From Atopobiaceae bacterium (GTDB lineage Bacteria > Actinomycetota > Coriobacteriia > Coriobacteriales > Atopobiaceae), in NCBI GenBank assembly GCA_017510875.1, contig JAFWLX010000166.1, forward strand, positions 1-17,433: a stretch of DNA of 17,433 bases. The letters run 5' to 3'. Of the stretch, positions 1-6,421 are shown piece by piece. Made by a program: the position numbers and the translations under genes. Within the stretch, counting starts at the first letter, position 1; each line of letters starts with the position of its first letter. A model generated the notes under the pieces. It was not told where the DNA came from and searched no databases. It saw only the letters and a list, made by a program, of their open reading frames with translations.

Positions 1-731
1 ACATGCGCACCGCCGCGCTCGGCTTCAAGCGCTGCAATGCCCTCTCGAATGACCTGGGCACGCCTTTTCTCGCCCAGAACGTAGGCCGCCTCAAGAACCT
101 GCTCGTAGGCGGCGGGCTCGCTCACCACGTGGTCCCCCGGCCCCAACACGCGATGTCCGCGCGTCGTGTTGCCGCTTCTTACGTCGGCATAGGCAACGGG
201 GATGACCTCCGAGCCCAGAAGCGCACAGATCCAGCGGATGGGGCGCACAAAGGTCTGATGCTCGCTCCCCCAGCGCTGGCTGCGGTAGTTGGGCCACTTG
301 ATGTCAGCGATGGTCTGCTCGCAGAGCTTTGAGAGCAACTCGATTGCCGGCACGCTGGGCACAAAACGCTCGGCAAACACGTACTCGTTGCCATCGGCGT
401 CCACGCGCCTTACCAGCGCGTCTGCCGTGGTGCCGTTCTTGCGCGCAAAGCCCTGGGCAGCGCGGGTGGGATTGCCCTCGCTGTCAAAGGCGATGGCCGT
501 CTTGGGGCCACGCAGCGTCTCGTGTATCTCGTCGGTAGCGCAGGCGCAACCATCTACCACCACGGCAAGGCGGCGCGGCGTGGAGAGCGTGTGCACCGCC
601 CCGTGCGTAAGCCCTGCGGCGTCCAGACCTTTGGCCACCAGCGTGCCTAGCTGCTCCTGTGCCTTCATCAGCGGCGCCGAGGGCATCTCCTCGCAGCCAA
701 TCTCAAGCAGAAAGTCCAAGGTGACTGCCAT
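1..731 (-). CDS. glyS: Glycine--tRNA ligase beta subunit, N-terminal part (gene runs off the window's left edge)
   Basis: The beta subunit of the alpha2-beta2 glycyl-tRNA synthetase binds tRNA-Gly and works with the GlyQ catalytic subunit in the cytoplasm. The frame is open from an ATG at 729-731 to the window edge, giving 243 codons of a protein usually near 690 residues. The N-terminus reads MAVTLDFLLEIGCEEMPSAP, which matches the family's LLVEIGTEELP opening; further in are STPRRLAV, KWPNYRSQRWG and FVRPIRW, also typical of GlyS. The ATG follows the glyQ stop with no gap, and a strong SD (AAGGAGG, minus strand, 740-746) sits eight bases upstream inside glyQ, so the two subunits are translationally linked. 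The C-terminal two thirds cannot be judged from this window. Confidence 0.96.
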   Translation of the reverse strand, partial: MAVTLDFLLEIGCEEMPSAPLMKAQEQLGTLVAKGLDAAGLTHGAVHTLSTPRRLAVVVDGCACATDEIHETLRGPKTAIAFDSEGNPTRAAQGFARKNGTTADALVRRVDADGNEYVFAERFVPSVPAIELLSKLCEQTIADIKWPNYRSQRWGSEHQTFVRPIRWICALLGSEVIPVAYADVRSGNTTRGHRVLGPGDHVVSEPAAYEQVLEAAYVLGEKRRAQVIREGIAALEAERGGAH

Positions 732-1637
732 CTAGGCCACCTCCTTCTGGTTCTTAGCGTCGCGGGCGGCAACCAGCTCTAGATAGGCCTCGCAGCAGGC
801 CTTGGCAACTGTGCGTACGCGCAGGATGTAGTTGGCGCGCTCGGTTGCCGAGATGGCGCCGCGCGCATCAAGGATGTTGAAGGCGTGGCTGCACTTCATC
901 ACGCAGTCATAGGCGGGCAGCGGCAGCTTGGCCTGCAGGCAGGCGTGGCACTCGGCCTCGTACTCGTCAAACTTGCGACGCATCATGTCAATGTCAGCAA
1001 CCTCAAAGTTGTAGCACGAGAACTCGTACTCGTTCTCGTGGAAGACGTCGCCATAGGTCATGGGGGTGCCGTCGGGCAGATAGCTCCATACCAGGTCGTA
1101 CACCGAGTCGACGCCCTGGATGTACATGGCAATGCGCTCGAGGCCATAGGTGATCTCGACCGGCACAGGGTCAACCTCTATGCCGCCCACCTGCTGGAAG
1201 TAGGTGTACTGCGTGACCTCCATGCCATCCATCCACACTTCCCAGCCAAGACCCCAGGCACCCAAGGTAGGGCTCTCCCAGTCATCCTCAACAAAGCGCA
1301 CGTCATGCTCGGCAGGGTCAAGACCAATGGCCTTGAGCGAACCCAGGTACAGGTCCTGGCTATCGGCCGGACAGGGTTTGACGATAACCTGGAACTGGTA
1401 GTAGTGCTGCATGCGGTTGGGGTTCTCGCCATAGCGCCCGTCGGCGGGACGACGACACGGCTGCGGGTAGCACGTACGCCAGGCGGCGGGACCAAGGCTG
1501 CGCAGCGTGGTGGCGGTGTGGAAGGTGCCCGCGCCAACCTCCGAGTCGTAGGGCTGCATGACGGTGCAGCCCTGCGCAGCCCAATACTCTGTGAGCTTCA
1601 GGATCATGTCCTGGAAGGTCAGACTAGTGTTGCTCAT
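732..1637 (-). CDS. glyQ: Glycine--tRNA ligase alpha subunit
   Basis: This is the catalytic subunit of the heterotetrameric glycyl-tRNA synthetase, which charges tRNA-Gly with glycine using ATP. The 301-residue product is full length for the family. Diagnostic stretches include QGCTVMQPYDSEVGAGTFH, DGRYGENPNRMQHYYQFQV, DWESPTLGAWGLGWEVWMDG, MEVTQYTYFQQVGG and ITYGLERIAMYIQGVDSVYD, matching class II GlyQ closely. It starts with ATG at 1635-1637, preceded by a modest purine-rich SD (AAAGAGAAG). It lies 39 bases after lepB and directly before glyS. I saw no T-box leader in that short gap, so expression is probably driven from the rpsP-trmD-lepB transcript or from a weak internal promoter. Confidence 0.98.
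   Translation of the reverse strand: MSNTSLTFQDMILKLTEYWAAQGCTVMQPYDSEVGAGTFHTATTLRSLGPAAWRTCYPQPCRRPADGRYGENPNRMQHYYQFQVIVKPCPADSQDLYLGSLKAIGLDPAEHDVRFVEDDWESPTLGAWGLGWEVWMDGMEVTQYTYFQQVGGIEVDPVPVEITYGLERIAMYIQGVDSVYDLVWSYLPDGTPMTYGDVFHENEYEFSCYNFEVADIDMMRRKFDEYEAECHACLQAKLPLPAYDCVMKCSHAFNILDARGAISATERANYILRVRTVAKACCEAYLELVAARDAKNQKEVA
740..746 (-). promoter_or_regulatory. Strong SD for glyS inside the glyQ 3' end
   Basis: On the minus strand AAGGAGG (followed by TG) lies eight bases before the glyS ATG, within the last codons of glyQ. It fixes the glyS start at 731 and suggests coupled, near-equimolar synthesis of the two subunits. Confidence 0.85.
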
Positions 1638-1676
1638 GACTTCTCTTTCATGTTCGCAGATGGATAGATTGAGGTC

Positions 1677-2264
1677 TTACAGGCTGCCCACACTTGAGGG
1701 CGGCCAGTAGATAAACAGTGCATGCGAGCTCACCGAACTCACAGGAATGGCGCCAAAGTATCGTGAGTCAAGCGAGTTGGTTCGGTTGTCGCCCATGACC
1801 CACAGGCATCCCTGGGGAACCGTATAGGGATAGGTGATGTTTTCAGAGAGGTTCTGGGCATGGCCATCAAGGGCGTACGTCGGCTTTTCCAACACGTAAG
1901 GCTCGTCAAGACGCACACCATCGACGGTTACGTACCCGTCCTGCAGGTCAACAACCTGTCCCTCGGTGGCAATCACGCGCTTGATGAGCGTAACGCCCGA
2001 ACCATCTGGGTCGTTGAAGGTGACCACGTCGCCCGGCACGGGCTTCTTCCACAGCAGTGACACCTTCTCGCCCACAAAACGGTCACCAAGCTGGATGGTC
2101 TCGAGCATCGAGCCCGACGGAACCTCGTAGGTCTCAAAGATGAACATGCGGATGAACACCGCAAGCACGAGTGTTCCCAGCACCGTGAGCAAGAGCTCTA
2201 TCCAAACGGGAGTCTCTTTTTCCTCACGCTCCATCTCGTTGGGTGAATCATGGCGAGCAGACAT
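1677..2264 (-). CDS. lepB: Signal peptidase I
   Basis: This membrane-bound serine/lysine protease cleaves signal peptides from exported proteins at the outer face of the membrane. The 195-residue product has a short charged cytoplasmic N-terminus, one membrane segment at about residues 21-43, then the conserved boxes. The nucleophile is Ser52 in VPSGSML and the general base is Lys95 in TLIKRVIA. The box GDNRTNSLDSRYFG lies at 158-171. One membrane segment and this length fit the Gram-positive SipS type rather than the larger E. coli enzyme. The ATG at 2262-2264 is seven bases after the trmD stop; an SD (AGAGGAG) lies further upstream than usual, about 13 bases away, inside the trmD end. A later Met at residue 11 is possible but has no SD. 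The gene sits in the trmD-lepB-glyQS run. Confidence 0.96.
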   Translation of the reverse strand: MSARHDSPNEMEREEKETPVWIELLLTVLGTLVLAVFIRMFIFETYEVPSGSMLETIQLGDRFVGEKVSLLWKKPVPGDVVTFNDPDGSGVTLIKRVIATEGQVVDLQDGYVTVDGVRLDEPYVLEKPTYALDGHAQNLSENITYPYTVPQGCLWVMGDNRTNSLDSRYFGAIPVSSVSSHALFIYWPPSSVGSL

Positions 2265-2271
2265 GTTTTGC

Positions 2272-3036
2272 TCACGACTCCTCTGTTAGTTGATCGTCTG
2301 ATTTGGACGACCTTGTCAGCGACTCCACCAAAGCGCGCTCCTGCGCCGTCAGATCTGCGCCCTCAAGAAGATCGGGCCGCATACGCAAGGTACGCTCGAG
2401 CGCATTGGCGCGACGCCAACGCGCTATTGCACCATGGTCGCCCGAGAGCAGCACCTGGGGAACCTCCATGCCCCTATAGTTTGCGGGCCTTGTGTACTGC
2501 TCGTACTCCAGAAGCCCTTGCGAGAACGACTCGTCCTGGGCGCTCATGGAATCGCCCAAGGCCCCGGGCAAGAGGCGCACCACGGCGTCGGTTACGGTAA
2601 GGGCCGCAAGCTCGCCACCGGTCAGCACGTAGTCACCAAGCGATATGATCTCGTCTGCCAGGGTGTAGACGCGCTCGTCCATGCCTTCGTAGCGGCCACA
2701 GACAAAGACGATGCGCTCTTTGTGCGAGAGCTTCTGGGCAAGGTCCTGCGTAAAGGGCGTGCCACAGGGCGAGAAGAAGATCACGTGCGGCTTGCGCGGA
2801 TCCATTGCAGACACGTCTTCGACGGCCTCAAAGATGGGCTCGGGCTTCATGAGCATGCCCTGTCCCCCACCAAAGGGTGCATCATCAACCGTGCGATGGC
2901 GGTCGTGCGTCCAAATGCGCAGGTCGTAAGAATAGAACTCAAAGATGCCCCGGTTGCGCGCGCGGCCAAGAATCGAGCTTGACACATAGCTCTCAAATAC
3001 CTGCGGGATTACTGATATGGCATCGAAGCAAATCAT
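2272..3036 (-). CDS. trmD: tRNA (guanine-37-N1)-methyltransferase TrmD
   Basis: TrmD methylates G37 next to the anticodon of several tRNAs using S-adenosylmethionine, preventing +1 frameshifting. The 254-residue protein is full length. Visible family motifs are DDAPFGGGQGMLMKPEPIFE (51-70), GRYEGMDERV (114-123) and ISLGDYVLTGGELA (131-144), the last two forming the trefoil-knot SAM site. The start is the ATG at 3034-3036, because the homologous N-terminus begins MICFDAISVIPQVF. That ATG overlaps the rimM TGA by four bases (ATGA), and a GAGG lies seven bases upstream. The frame stays open upstream to 3135, but that part lies inside rimM and has no family similarity. In many bacteria rplS follows trmD; here lepB does. 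Confidence 0.97.
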   Translation of the reverse strand: MICFDAISVIPQVFESYVSSSILGRARNRGIFEFYSYDLRIWTHDRHRTVDDAPFGGGQGMLMKPEPIFEAVEDVSAMDPRKPHVIFFSPCGTPFTQDLAQKLSHKERIVFVCGRYEGMDERVYTLADEIISLGDYVLTGGELAALTVTDAVVRLLPGALGDSMSAQDESFSQGLLEYEQYTRPANYRGMEVPQVLLSGDHGAIARWRRANALERTLRMRPDLLEGADLTAQERALVESLTRSSKSDDQLTEES

Positions 3037-3626
3037 AGGTCCGCCTCGTAATCGGTGTTGGCCCCTTCTGGCACAAGATGCTCCGTATGCTGGGGCTCGA
3101 GCCCTTGGGGAACGGACAGACGGATGGGACCGCATGCGGGCAACTCCAAGATGACGGAGTCTATGACAGGCACAAGATAGTCATATAAGGTTTCCGGAGC
3201 CTCTTTGGTGCCCTTATACAGCCTGATCTCCCACACATCGTTTGCAGGGCCCGTCATGACTGCCAGAATTGTGCCTTCAAGGCCGCTGGCATCATCTATG
3301 ACCGCGCGACCCAAAAGCGCATCGACGTCATGCGCCTCCCAACCTTGCGGCAGGTCGTCGACGTCTGCAAGCAACTGGCCGCCAACCAAGGCCTGGGCCG
3401 CGGCGATGTCGTCTGAGCCCGTGAGACGTACCAGCTGGCCCGAGCCGCCGGTAGTTACCTCCTGTACGGTATGCCACCTGTCACCCTTAAGCGCAGGTGG
3501 GACAACGGCAACACGAAGGCCCTCACGCAGCAGAGGGGGAAGGCCGTGAACGGGAACCGTCACGACCTCCCCCCTTCTGCCGTGTGTCTTCTCCACACGG
3601 GCTATGGCTCTATAGCGGGGCCGCAA
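3033..3626 (-). CDS. rimM: Ribosome maturation factor RimM
   Basis: RimM binds S19 and helps mature the 3' (head) domain of the 30S subunit. The 197-residue product opens with RYRAIARVEKTHGRRGEVV, the usual RimM N-terminal strand with the HGxRGEV motif. It continues into a PRC-barrel domain from roughly residue 100 (LLGRAVIDDASGLEGTILAV, then NDVWEIR). The only in-frame start that keeps the conserved N-terminus is a TTG at 3624-3626. No good SD is visible there, so initiation may depend on coupling to khpA, whose stop is only four bases upstream. The 3' end overlaps trmD by four bases. It belongs to the conserved rpsP-khpA-rimM-trmD block. Confidence 0.93.
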   Translation of the reverse strand: MRPRYRAIARVEKTHGRRGEVVTVPVHGLPPLLREGLRVAVVPPALKGDRWHTVQEVTTGGSGQLVRLTGSDDIAAAQALVGGQLLADVDDLPQGWEAHDVDALLGRAVIDDASGLEGTILAVMTGPANDVWEIRLYKGTKEAPETLYDYLVPVIDSVILELPACGPIRLSVPQGLEPQHTEHLVPEGANTDYEADL

Positions 3627-3630
3627 GCTC

Positions 3631-3927
3631 TTAGCCCAATACTTCGACCTCTACCGAGGTGCCAACGCGAGACCCAAGTGCACGTGCAAGCGTGCGAATG
3701 GCCTTGATGGTGCGTCCTCGACGGCCAATGATGCGTCCTGCATCCTCTGCGGCGCAGCTCACCTCGATGAGTGCTCCCTCGGGGCCATCGGTCACGTCAA
3801 GGGAGACGGCCTCATCATCGCTCACGAGGCCACAGACGATGTACTCCACCAGGTCTGCAACCTTGTCAGAGGGCATCTCGGCAGAAGCGGCATCTACCTC
3901 GATGGGCTCGGTCATCTCTTTGGTCAC
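3631..3927 (-). CDS. khpA: KH-domain RNA-binding protein KhpA (YlqC family)
   Basis: KhpA proteins are small single-KH RNA binders, often paired with KhpB/Jag and implicated in envelope growth and post-transcriptional control in Gram-positives. The product is 98 residues; the KH core runs from about residue 24 (ADLVEYIVCGLVSDDEAV) and carries the GxxG loop as GRRG at 68-71, within AGRIIGRRGRTIKAIRTL. The N-terminal 20 residues are an acidic extension longer than in most homologues. The start chosen is GTG at 3925-3927, with GAGGAG eight bases upstream overlapping the rpsP end; an ATG five codons in (3913-3915) is the alternative. Position between rpsP and rimM is the classic one for this gene. 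Confidence 0.93.
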   Translation of the reverse strand: MTKEMTEPIEVDAASAEMPSDKVADLVEYIVCGLVSDDEAVSLDVTDGPEGALIEVSCAAEDAGRIIGRRGRTIKAIRTLARALGSRVGTSVEVEVLG

Positions 3928-3932
3928 GGGGA

Positions 3933-4244
3933 CTACTCCTCGGACTTGGCTGCCTTGGCAGCAGCCTTCTTGGAAAGCTTCTGCTTCTGCTCGGGGGCAG
4001 GAGCGTCGGAACGCGCGATGTCGATAAGATGTGCAACGGCGTTGGTGGGCTGAGCGCCCTTAGCGATCCAGGCGTCGACCTTCTCAAGATCGAGGTCGAT
4101 GGTCTTGGGGTTGGTCAGCGGGTTATAGCGACCAACGAGCTCGATGTAGCGACCATCGCGCGGCATACGGCCGTCGGCAACGACAACGCGGTAGAACGGG
4201 CGCTTTTTGGCACCATGACGGGCCAGGCGAATCTTGACTGCCAA
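3933..4244 (-). CDS. rpsP: 30S ribosomal protein S16
   Basis: S16 is a primary-assembly protein of the 30S subunit body. The 103-residue product begins MAVKIRLARHGAKKRPFYRV and contains YIELVGRYNPLTNP, both diagnostic. The C-terminal tail is rich in Ala, Lys and Glu and somewhat longer than in the shortest homologues. The start codon is TTG at 4242-4244, read as Met; it is supported by an SD GGAGG at 4253-4257, eight bases upstream, and by the exact match of the second and later residues to S16. It is the first gene of the rpsP-khpA-rimM-trmD-lepB-glyQ-glyS run and has a credible promoter upstream (4319-4348). The ffh gene that often precedes rpsP is not here. Confidence 0.98.
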   Translation of the reverse strand: MAVKIRLARHGAKKRPFYRVVVADGRMPRDGRYIELVGRYNPLTNPKTIDLDLEKVDAWIAKGAQPTNAVAHLIDIARSDAPAPEQKQKLSKKAAAKAAKSEE

Positions 4245-4318
4245 TGAAAACTCCTCCAGACAGGCGGCGCACGGGGTTATGAGGGTTGACCGCGCCGCAG
4301 GGCCACAAACAAACCATT

Positions 4319-4348
4319 AGTCTAACAGTTCCCTAAGGACAAGTGCAA
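4319..4348 (-). promoter_or_regulatory. Putative sigma-70 type promoter for the rpsP operon
   Basis: On the minus strand a -35-like TTGCAC (4343-4348) is followed after 18 bases by TAGACT (4319-4324), or after 17 bases by TTAGAC. It lies in an A/T-rich pocket within GC-rich DNA and would start transcription about 65-70 bases before rpsP. Prediction only. Confidence 0.5.
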
Positions 4349-4444
4349 GTTTTTGAAGAATTTACATCTTGGTCACGGCTGTTTCAGACGCATTTAAGCA
4401 TCGGGCGCTAGCATGGTCTATTGAACGTCTATGAGGGAGGATAT
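4349..4444 (+). promoter_or_regulatory. Upstream region of the two-component system; promoter weakly defined
   Basis: This is the plus-strand half of the divergent spacer between rpsP and the response regulator. A weak pair, TTTAAG (4393-4398) and TCTATT (4417-4422) with 18-base spacing, is the best sigma-70 candidate I see; TAGCAT at 4409-4414 is another -10-like string without a good -35. A clear SD (GGGAGG, 4435-4440) precedes the ATG at 4445 and decides that start over a TTG at 4421. I saw no convincing direct repeats for PhoB-type autoregulation. Confidence 0.3.
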
Positions 4445-5134
4445 ATGAATGTTCTTGTGGTAGAAGACGAGCGCAATCTTGCAGATGCCATCTGCCGCAT
4501 CCTCGAAGATGCAGGATACCATGCCGAGGCCTGCTATGACGGCCGAAGCGGTCTTATAAGCGCTAAAAGCGGAATGTACGATGTCATCGTGCTCGATGTG
4601 ATGCTGCCGCAGATTTCCGGCTTCGAGATTGTCCACGAGCTGCGCCAAGAGCATGTGGGGACACCCGTGCTCATGCTCACCGCACGCACCACGACCACCG
4701 ACAAGGTGGAGGGGCTCGATGCGGGTGCCGATGACTACATGACCAAACCCTTTGAGGCTCCAGAGCTTCTGGCACGCCTGCGTGCGCTCACGCGCAGGCA
4801 AGGAGAGGTGGTTCTTGACGAGGTAAGCTATGCCGACCTCACACTTGACCTCTCGACGCACGATCTGCACTGCAAGGACCGCAGCGTGCACCTGTCCGGC
4901 AAGGAGTTTGAGGTGATGAGCATGCTCATGTCCTCAACCTCGCGCGTAGTATCAAAGCAGGACCTTCTCACGCGTGTGTGGGGCACCGATGGTGATACCT
5001 CTGAGAACTCGGTCGAGGCGTACGTGTCGTTTTTGCGCAAGAAGATTACGCACCTTAAGTCCGACGTCCACATTAGCACGCTGCGCATGCTGGGGTACCG
5101 ACTTGAGGTCTTCCCCAGCAACCAGGATGCATAA
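4445..5134 (+). CDS. OmpR/PhoB-family response regulator transcription factor
   Basis: This is the DNA-binding half of a two-component system. The 229-residue protein has a receiver domain (about 1-115) followed by a winged-helix DNA-binding domain (about 128-225). Receiver landmarks are the acidic pocket E7/D8, phospho-acceptor D51 in VIVLDVMLP, T79 in MLTART and K101 in YMTKPF. The C-terminal domain shows LSGKEFEVMSMLM, SKQDLLTRVWG and ENSVEAYVSFLRKKI, ending with LRMLGYRLE, all typical of the OmpR class. The ATG at 4445-4447 is preceded by GGGAGG. The histidine kinase begins 20 bases downstream. The signal and target genes are unknown; dinB, third in the run, is a possible co-regulated gene. 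It reads away from the rpsP operon. Confidence 0.95.
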   Translation: MNVLVVEDERNLADAICRILEDAGYHAEACYDGRSGLISAKSGMYDVIVLDVMLPQISGFEIVHELRQEHVGTPVLMLTARTTTTDKVEGLDAGADDYMTKPFEAPELLARLRALTRRQGEVVLDEVSYADLTLDLSTHDLHCKDRSVHLSGKEFEVMSMLMSSTSRVVSKQDLLTRVWGTDGDTSENSVEAYVSFLRKKITHLKSDVHISTLRMLGYRLEVFPSNQDA

Positions 5135-5154
5135 GGCCACGGAGATACACAACC

Positions 5155-6408
5155 ATGCTCAAGCGGCTCAAGCGGAAGTTTGTCATCATCGTGATGGCAC
5201 TGGTAGGCACCGTGCTTATCGCGGTTCTTGGCTCCACATACGTAGCCGCATACCAGACGCAGCAACAGCTTATTGACGAGGCGCTCACGCGCGCCATTGA
5301 GGGCGGCATGCACATCCGCCCTACCTTTGGTGGCTATGGGCAGGAGTCTCGTCAGCTTGACGATGACAACTACCAGGGCGGCATCATATGCCTTTTGGTG
5401 GATATCGATGACGATGGCCTTGTGCTTGACATCAGCGACGCGCCCGTCATCGTCAACATGAGCGTGCTCTACGACGTGATTGATCTGGTGCGCGAGGGCA
5501 ACCAGGCCGAAGGCTACAACGAGGAATACCACATTGCCTGGAAGAGCGTTGACCGTACCTACGGTGGCAAACGTGTTGCGCTGGCCGATACCACCACATC
5601 GGACACCACGCTACGGGAGCAGGGCATAAAAGACCTGCAGATCATTGCCATAGCGCTTCTGGCTCTGTTTGCCATCTCGTGGTGGCTTGCCAACTGGGCC
5701 TTGCGCCCGGTCGAGGCCGCCTGGGAGCAGCAGCGGCGCTTTGTTGCCGATGCCTCGCACGAGCTTAAGACGCCCCTGGCGGTTATCATCGCCAACACGC
5801 AGATACTCCAAAAGCATGCCGAGATTGGCGAAGACGCCATGCGCTGGGTCAACAGCACCGCTGACGAGGCCGAGCACATGAAGTCGTTGGTAGGAGACCT
5901 GCTGCAGCTGGCACGCGCCGACGAGTCTATTGCCGGCACCACGCCCGGCGCCATGCGCCATGAGGACATTGACCTCTCTGAGCTGGTTGAGTCCGCCACG
6001 CTTGAGTTTGATGCCGTGGCCTTTGAGCATGGCTGCGAGCTGCAGTCCAAGGTGGCATCCAACATCCATGTAGAGGGCGACCCCGACTGGATTGACCGCA
6101 TGGTGCGCATTCTCATAGACAACGCCTGCAAGTACGGCGCAAAGGATACCGTCATTACCGTGCGCCTTGAAAAGACGAGCGGCCGGGCAAAGCTGAGCGT
6201 GCACAACTTTGGCAACCCCATTGACGAGCAGGATCTTCCTCACGTGTTCGAACGCTTCTATCGCTCGGACAAGGCGCGCACCCGCGGAGACGAGGGTGGC
6301 TTTGGTCTGGGGCTGGCCATTGCCAAGGGTATCGCCGACGCGCATGGCGGCAGCATCTCGGTCAGCAGCTCGGCCGAGAATGGCACCACCTTCACCGTCG
6401 TCCTCTAG
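5155..6408 (+). CDS. Two-component sensor histidine kinase, no HAMP domain
   Basis: This is the membrane sensor kinase partner of the preceding response regulator. It has 417 residues: membrane segment 1 at about 9-33, an extracytoplasmic sensor region of about 125 residues that is strongly acidic (DIDDDG, SRQLDDDN), and membrane segment 2 at about 161-182. HisKA follows, with phospho-acceptor His202 in DASHELKTPLAVI, then the HATPase domain with N-box RILIDNACKYG (Asn323), F-box HVFERFYRSD and G-box GGFGLGLAIAKGI. Only about 20 residues separate segment 2 from the H-box, too few for a HAMP domain. The sensor region matches no domain I recognise. The ATG at 5155 has GGAG about ten bases upstream. 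dinB begins 13 bases after the stop. Confidence 0.95.
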   Translation: MLKRLKRKFVIIVMALVGTVLIAVLGSTYVAAYQTQQQLIDEALTRAIEGGMHIRPTFGGYGQESRQLDDDNYQGGIICLLVDIDDDGLVLDISDAPVIVNMSVLYDVIDLVREGNQAEGYNEEYHIAWKSVDRTYGGKRVALADTTTSDTTLREQGIKDLQIIAIALLALFAISWWLANWALRPVEAAWEQQRRFVADASHELKTPLAVIIANTQILQKHAEIGEDAMRWVNSTADEAEHMKSLVGDLLQLARADESIAGTTPGAMRHEDIDLSELVESATLEFDAVAFEHGCELQSKVASNIHVEGDPDWIDRMVRILIDNACKYGAKDTVITVRLEKTSGRAKLSVHNFGNPIDEQDLPHVFERFYRSDKARTRGDEGGFGLGLAIAKGIADAHGGSISVSSSAENGTTFTVVL

Positions 6409-6421
6409 CGTGCGGCAAGCT

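Noticed and set aside
885..1667. Long plus-strand open frame of 260 codons opposite glyQ
   Set aside because: It is antisense to a clear glyQ and has no family-like motifs; long antisense frames are expected in GC-rich genes.
1638..1676. T-box or other leader RNA before glyQ
   Set aside because: The 39-base gap is far too short and has no specifier stem or terminator.
3037..3135. Upstream extension of trmD
   Set aside because: It lies wholly within rimM; TrmD homology begins at the ATG that overlaps the rimM stop.
4421..4444. TTG start eight codons upstream of the response regulator ATG
   Set aside because: The strong SD lies inside this extension and the receiver domain begins at the ATG.
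6209..6421. N-terminal extension of dinB into the kinase gene
   Set aside because: The extension overlaps the kinase ATPase domain in another frame and is Pro/Arg/Ser-rich; Pol IV homology begins just after the ATG at 6422.
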